From positions 81,814 to 145,813 of the forward strand of contig JAFEAP010000002.1 in the NCBI GenBank assembly GCA_018266355.1: a stretch of 64,000 bases of DNA, in the 5' to 3' direction. Positions 62,177 through 64,000 of this stretch are shown one piece after another. The translations under genes were made by a program, and so were the position numbers. Each line of letters opens with the position of its first letter. Position 1 is the first letter of the stretch. The stretch comes from Bdellovibrionales bacterium (GTDB taxonomy: Bacteria; Bdellovibrionota; UBA1018). Under the pieces are notes generated by a model, which did not search any database, was not told the DNA's origin, and saw only the letters and a program-made list of their open reading frames with translations.

Positions 62177-63007
62177 ATGGTCGAACTCGAGACGATCGAC
62201 ATCGAAATCCGCCTCCTACTCGAAGGGATCTTCATCCGGTACGGGGCGGATTTTCGCGACTATAGCCCCGCCTCCGTCCGTCGGCGCGTAGTCCTCGCCA
62301 TGGAGAAAGGCGGGATCCCGAGCGTGAGCCAGCTCCAAGAACGCGTCCTCGCCCGTCCGGAGGCGTTCGATTCGCTCTTGCAGTTCCTCCTCGTGCCCAC
62401 GAGCGAGATGTTCCGCGATCCCTCGTACTTTCGCACGATCCGCGAAACGGTGGTTCCGCTGCTGAAGACCTATCCCTCGCTGAAGATATGGGTCGCGGGC
62501 TGCTCGAACGGCGAGGAACTCTATTCGCTCGCGATCCTGCTCCGGGAAGAAGGTTTGCTCGAGAAAACCATCCTCTACGCGACCGACATCAACCCGAAAG
62601 CGCTCGAACGGGCGAAGAACGGAATCTACCCGATCGATCTCGCGCCGAAGTTCACCGACAACTACCAGAAAGCGGGCGGGCGCGCGGCGTTTTCGGACTA
62701 CTACCGCGCGGGCTACGGGTCGATCATCCTCGACGCGAGTCTCCGGACGAACGTCGTTTTCGCCGACCATAGCCTCGCCACCGACAACGTCTTCGCCGAG
62801 ATCCAATTCATCTCCTGCCGGAACGTCCTGATCTATTTCAACCGCAAGCTCCAGGATCGCTCGTTCCGCCTCTTCGCGGATTCCCTCGGATTCCGCGGTT
62901 TCCTCGGCATCGGTTCGAAGGAAACCCTCCGCTTCTCGAACGTCTATCCGGAATTCGAGGAGTTCGCCGCCGTCGAACGGATTTACCGGAAACGGAGGGC
63001 CGTATGA
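62177..63007 (+). CDS. cheR: CheR-type protein methyltransferase
   Basis: A 276-residue SAM-dependent glutamate methyltransferase. It has the CheR N-terminal helical domain (first ~70 residues) and the catalytic domain with the SAM motif WVAGCSNGEELYSLAILL, YATDINPKAL, ISCRNVLIYF and GFLGIGSKETL. It normally methylates chemoreceptors or related coiled-coil sensors. It starts 8 bp after the hybrid kinase and overlaps the CheB start by 4 bp, so it is part of the same operon. No MCP gene is in the window; the long coiled coil of the hybrid kinase is a candidate target by inference. Confidence 0.92.
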   Translation: MVELETIDIEIRLLLEGIFIRYGADFRDYSPASVRRRVVLAMEKGGIPSVSQLQERVLARPEAFDSLLQFLLVPTSEMFRDPSYFRTIRETVVPLLKTYPSLKIWVAGCSNGEELYSLAILLREEGLLEKTILYATDINPKALERAKNGIYPIDLAPKFTDNYQKAGGRAAFSDYYRAGYGSIILDASLRTNVVFADHSLATDNVFAEIQFISCRNVLIYFNRKLQDRSFRLFADSLGFRGFLGIGSKETLRFSNVYPEFEEFAAVERIYRKRRAV

Positions 63008-63591
63008 ACGCGAAATTCTTGGCCGCCCGCTTCGACCTGATCGCGATCGGCTGCTCGGCGGGCGGATTCGACCTCCTGAACGACTTGTTGCCGAGGCTCC
63101 CTGCCGATTTTCCGGCCGCGATCGCGGTCGTGATCCATATCGCTCCCGCTTCCCGGAACGGAATCGTGGAAGTGCTCGCTCCGAAATGTCGTCTGCCCCT
63201 GAAGGAGGCCGAGGATAAGGAACTCGTGCGTCCCGCCACGATCTACTTCGCGCCGCCGGGCTACCACCTCCTCGTCGAGCCCGATCGCCGGTTCACCCTC
63301 TCCGTCGACGAACCGGTGAATTATTCCCGCCCGTCGATCGACGTCCTTTTCGAATCCGCCGCGATCGCGTATCGCGAGCGCCTGCTCGGCATCCTTTTGA
63401 GCGGCGCGAATTCGGATGGCGCGGCGGGCCTCCAGTCCATACGAAATCTTAAGGGGAAAATCTTCGTCCAGGACCCGAAGGAAGCGACGCACCCGGAAAT
63501 GCCCCGCGCCGCGCTGGACCTCGGCCCGGCGGACGCGGTAGTCTCGCTGGAAGATCTCTATCGTTTCGTCGGAGGTTCCGCCCTTGGATAA
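63004..63591 (+). CDS. CheB-type methylesterase, catalytic domain only
   Basis: A 195-residue protein that is only the CheB methylesterase domain; the receiver domain of chemotaxis CheB is absent. The Ser-His-Asp triad is visible: Ser in GCSAGG, His in VVIHIAP, and Asp in GANSDGA. It would demethylate or deamidate the substrate of the CheR partner. Loss of the receiver removes the usual phosphorylation control; the neighbouring receivers may control it in trans. It overlaps CheR by 4 bp and the next gene by 8 bp. Confidence 0.9.
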   Translation: MNAKFLAARFDLIAIGCSAGGFDLLNDLLPRLPADFPAAIAVVIHIAPASRNGIVEVLAPKCRLPLKEAEDKELVRPATIYFAPPGYHLLVEPDRRFTLSVDEPVNYSRPSIDVLFESAAIAYRERLLGILLSGANSDGAAGLQSIRNLKGKIFVQDPKEATHPEMPRAALDLGPADAVVSLEDLYRFVGGSALG

Positions 63592-64000
63592 GATCAAGAT
63601 CCTGCTCGTCGACGACTTGCCGGAAAATCTGCTCGCCCTCGAATCGCTGCTGAAAAACCCGGCGGTCGAGTTCCTGCGCGCGAATTCCGGCGTCGACGCC
63701 CTCGAACTTCTCCTTCGCCACGAGTTCGCGCTCGCGATCATCGACGTCCAAATGCCCGAAATGGACGGTTTCGAACTCGCCGAACTCATGCGGGGCACCG
63801 ACCGCACACGCACCGTCCCGATCATTTTCGTCACCGCCGGGACTCGCGACCGGACGAACACCTTCCGGGGATACGACAAGGGTGCGGTCGACTTTCTCTA
63901 CAAACCCCTCGAAGCCCATATCGTGAAGAGCAAGGTTCAAGTCTTCATCGAACTCGCGCTTCAAAAGCAGCTTCTCCAAAACCGGCTCTCCGAAACGAAA
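63584..64000 (+). CDS. Receiver-domain protein, probably hybrid kinase (3' truncated)
   Basis: The first 139 residues of a protein starting with a TTG at 63584, with GGAGG 8 nt upstream. A full receiver domain is visible: ILLVDDLPENL, the phospho-Asp in AIIDVQMPEMDG, PIIFVTAG, and the Lys in LYKPLE. After it the chain begins VKSKVQVFIELALQKQLLQ, helical, as at the start of a linker to a HisKA domain. The gene continues past the window. It overlaps CheB by 8 bp, so it belongs to the hybrid kinase-CheR-CheB operon. Confidence 0.85.
   Translation, partial: MDKIKILLVDDLPENLLALESLLKNPAVEFLRANSGVDALELLLRHEFALAIIDVQMPEMDGFELAELMRGTDRTRTVPIIFVTAGTRDRTNTFRGYDKGAVDFLYKPLEAHIVKSKVQVFIELALQKQLLQNRLSETK

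Overview
The window is GC-rich, gene-dense Gram-negative chromosomal DNA. It carries many secreted proteins and lipoproteins, a Pkn-type Ser/Thr kinase, a CHASE3 hybrid histidine kinase, and a giant lipoprotein of Ig-like and RCC1-like repeats. Together with complete routes for nucleobase catabolism, this is most like a Bdellovibrionota/deltaproteobacterial-type organism. That placement is inference from gene content; no rRNA or other phylogenetic marker is present. I found no tRNA, rRNA, CRISPR array, insertion sequence, integrase or phage gene.

Layout. Positions 1-7.5 kb: the end of a histidine kinase, a rhomboid protease, a lipoprotein, then a reverse transcriptase (RT) overlapping a polytopic membrane protein (2839-5746), met tail-to-tail by a vWA-domain lipoprotein; then an acyl desaturase. 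Positions 7.5-17 kb: rlmG, class II aldolase, two secreted cell-wall or transglutaminase-like proteins, a thioredoxin-like/FixH-like/beta-barrel operon and a secreted zinc protease. Positions 17-28 kb: phosphoribosyltransferase, MFS exporter, GIY-YIG nuclease, Ser/Thr kinase, the glyoxylate shunt pair aceB-aceA, a DUF4424-like protein and an M28 aminopeptidase. Positions 28-34 kb: DoxX, PEBP, an NCS1 nucleobase permease and five small secreted proteins of unknown function. Positions 34-42 kb, minus strand: a complete reductive pyrimidine-degradation operon (mmsA-like, dihydropyrimidinase, beta-ureidopropionase, aminotransferase, preT, preA). Positions 42-53.6 kb: a P-loop kinase and NTP_transf_5 pair, the 2630-residue repeat lipoprotein, and a three-gene methyltransferase cluster. 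Positions 53.7-64 kb: dbpA, adenine deaminase, an AI-2E family transporter, a receiver protein and a signalling operon (hybrid kinase, CheR, CheB, receiver).

How the genes may work together. NCS1 uptake, PreTA, dihydropyrimidinase, ureidopropionase, transaminase and semialdehyde dehydrogenase would convert uracil or thymine to acetyl-CoA or propionyl-CoA. Isocitrate lyase and malate synthase would let the cell grow on the acetyl-CoA. Adenine deaminase and secreted proteases fit a lifestyle that consumes macromolecules of other cells.

The best candidate for an undescribed system is the RT plus membrane-protein module at 2839-5746. The RT has intact catalytic motifs but lacks the hallmarks of retrons, DGRs and group II introns. 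Other leads are the giant Ig/RCC1 lipoprotein, an SD-sequestering hairpin at 28572-28598, a palindrome recurring in three divergent promoter regions, and two related intercistronic elements inside the pyrimidine operon.
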